Source of the DNA: Thermoleophilaceae bacterium
GTDB taxonomy: Bacteria; Actinomycetota; Thermoleophilia; Solirubrobacterales; Thermoleophilaceae
Direction: 5' to 3'
DNA length: 12,556 nt
Assembly (NCBI GenBank): GCA_013813135.1
Contig: JACCSF010000224.1
Span: forward strand, 1-12,556
This document shows, piece after piece, positions 12,227-12,556 of this stretch. The position numbers were made by a program, and so were the translations under genes. The notes below the pieces were generated by a model. The model was not told the DNA's origin. It saw only the letters and a program-made list of their open reading frames with translations, and ran no database searches. Each line of letters begins with the position of its first letter. The first letter of the stretch is position 1.

Positions 12227-12556
12227 ATGCTGGAAGCCCGCAAGCAACCCAAGCCGATGCAGGTCGTCCCCGTGGCGGCCGTGCTCGCCCTCGCCGTGGC
12301 GGTCCTGCTGGCTGCCTTCTGCGCGTTCGCCGCGACCGAGGCGGCGGCCAAGCGGAGCGGAATGCGCGCCCACGCGGCGCAGTCGAAGGATGACGTGCGC
12401 CAGCTGCAGCACGCGCTCGGCATCCCCGCCGACGGCGTCTTCGGCCCCCAGACCAAGCGCGCCGTGAAGCGCTATCAGCGCCGGCACGGCCTGACCGTCG
12501 ACGGCGTCGCTGGGCCGCAGACGCGCCAGGCGCTCGGGCTCGGCACCGGCCCGGTG
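12227..12556 (+). CDS. Exported peptidoglycan-binding domain protein (3' partial)
   Basis: The reading frame starts at ATG 12227 and is still open at the window end, giving 110 residues. Residues 12-36 are a hydrophobic signal or anchor segment after a short basic N-terminus, with a possible signal peptidase site near AFA-A (34-37). Residues 54-104 are a PG_binding_1 domain: VRQLQHALGIPADGVFGPQT, then AVKRYQRRHGLTVDGVAGPQ and TRQAL. Such domains anchor enzymes to the cell wall; the catalytic part (for example NlpC/P60, M23 or transglycosylase) would be downstream and cannot be seen. The start codon is only eight bases after the riboswitch, and the best SD-like word, AGG at 12213-12215, lies in the 3' strand of P1, so c-di-AMP could block translation directly. 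Cell-wall hydrolase is the likely role, by inference. Confidence 0.85.
   Translation, partial: MLEARKQPKPMQVVPVAAVLALAVAVLLAAFCAFAATEAAAKRSGMRAHAAQSKDDVRQLQHALGIPADGVFGPQTKRAVKRYQRRHGLTVDGVAGPQTRQALGLGTGPV

Noticed and set aside
12048..12467. Plus-strand 139-codon frame through the riboswitch and signal peptide region
   Set aside because: It is Arg/Pro/Ser-rich shadow; the frame from ATG 12227 gives a signal segment and a PG-binding domain instead.
1..12556. tRNA, rRNA, CRISPR array, insertion sequence or integration site
   Set aside because: No cloverleaf, regularly spaced repeats, transposase motifs or terminal inverted repeats were seen on reading both strands.

Overview
The window reads as high-GC actinobacterial chromosome. 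Gene order, GTG starts, the zinc-type forms of uS14, uS4 and bL36, and residue-level resemblance suggest the Thermoleophilia/Solirubrobacterales side of the phylum. That placement is inference from memory of the families; no search was run. No tRNA, rRNA, CRISPR array or insertion sequence was seen.

Positions 1-7406 hold the distal S10/spc cluster on the plus strand, almost gapless: rpsQ (5' end outside the window), rplN, rplX, rplE, rpsZ, rpsH, rplF, rplR, rpsE, rpmD, rplO, then a ~170-bp gap, then secY, adk, map. Many junctions overlap by 1-8 bases (TGATG, ATGA, GTGA, TAGTG), which implies translational coupling. A strong hairpin follows map.

Positions 7407-10553 hold the alpha operon: rpmJ, rpsM, rpsK, rpsD, rpoA, rplQ. 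The 196-bp gap before rpmJ, where infA is usually found, has no infA but carries a candidate promoter. Together these genes make ribosomal proteins of both subunits, the RNA polymerase alpha subunit, the SecY translocon pore, adenylate kinase and methionine aminopeptidase.

Positions 10554-12014 are a graveyard on the minus strand: a GH15 glucoamylase/trehalase-family gene broken by frameshifts, an in-frame stop and large internal deletions. It was once translationally coupled (ATGA) to an upstream metallo-beta-lactamase-fold gene, of which only a C-terminal piece remains. The ribosomal genes next door are intact over 10 kb, so this is real decay rather than poor sequence.

Positions 12015-12556 switch back to the plus strand and hold the most interesting regulation in the window: a tandem operator-like dyad, an extended -10 promoter, a convincing c-di-AMP (ydaO/yuaA) riboswitch, and then the start of an exported peptidoglycan-binding protein that runs off the end. 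This fits the known link between c-di-AMP riboswitches and cell-wall remodelling genes in Actinobacteria.
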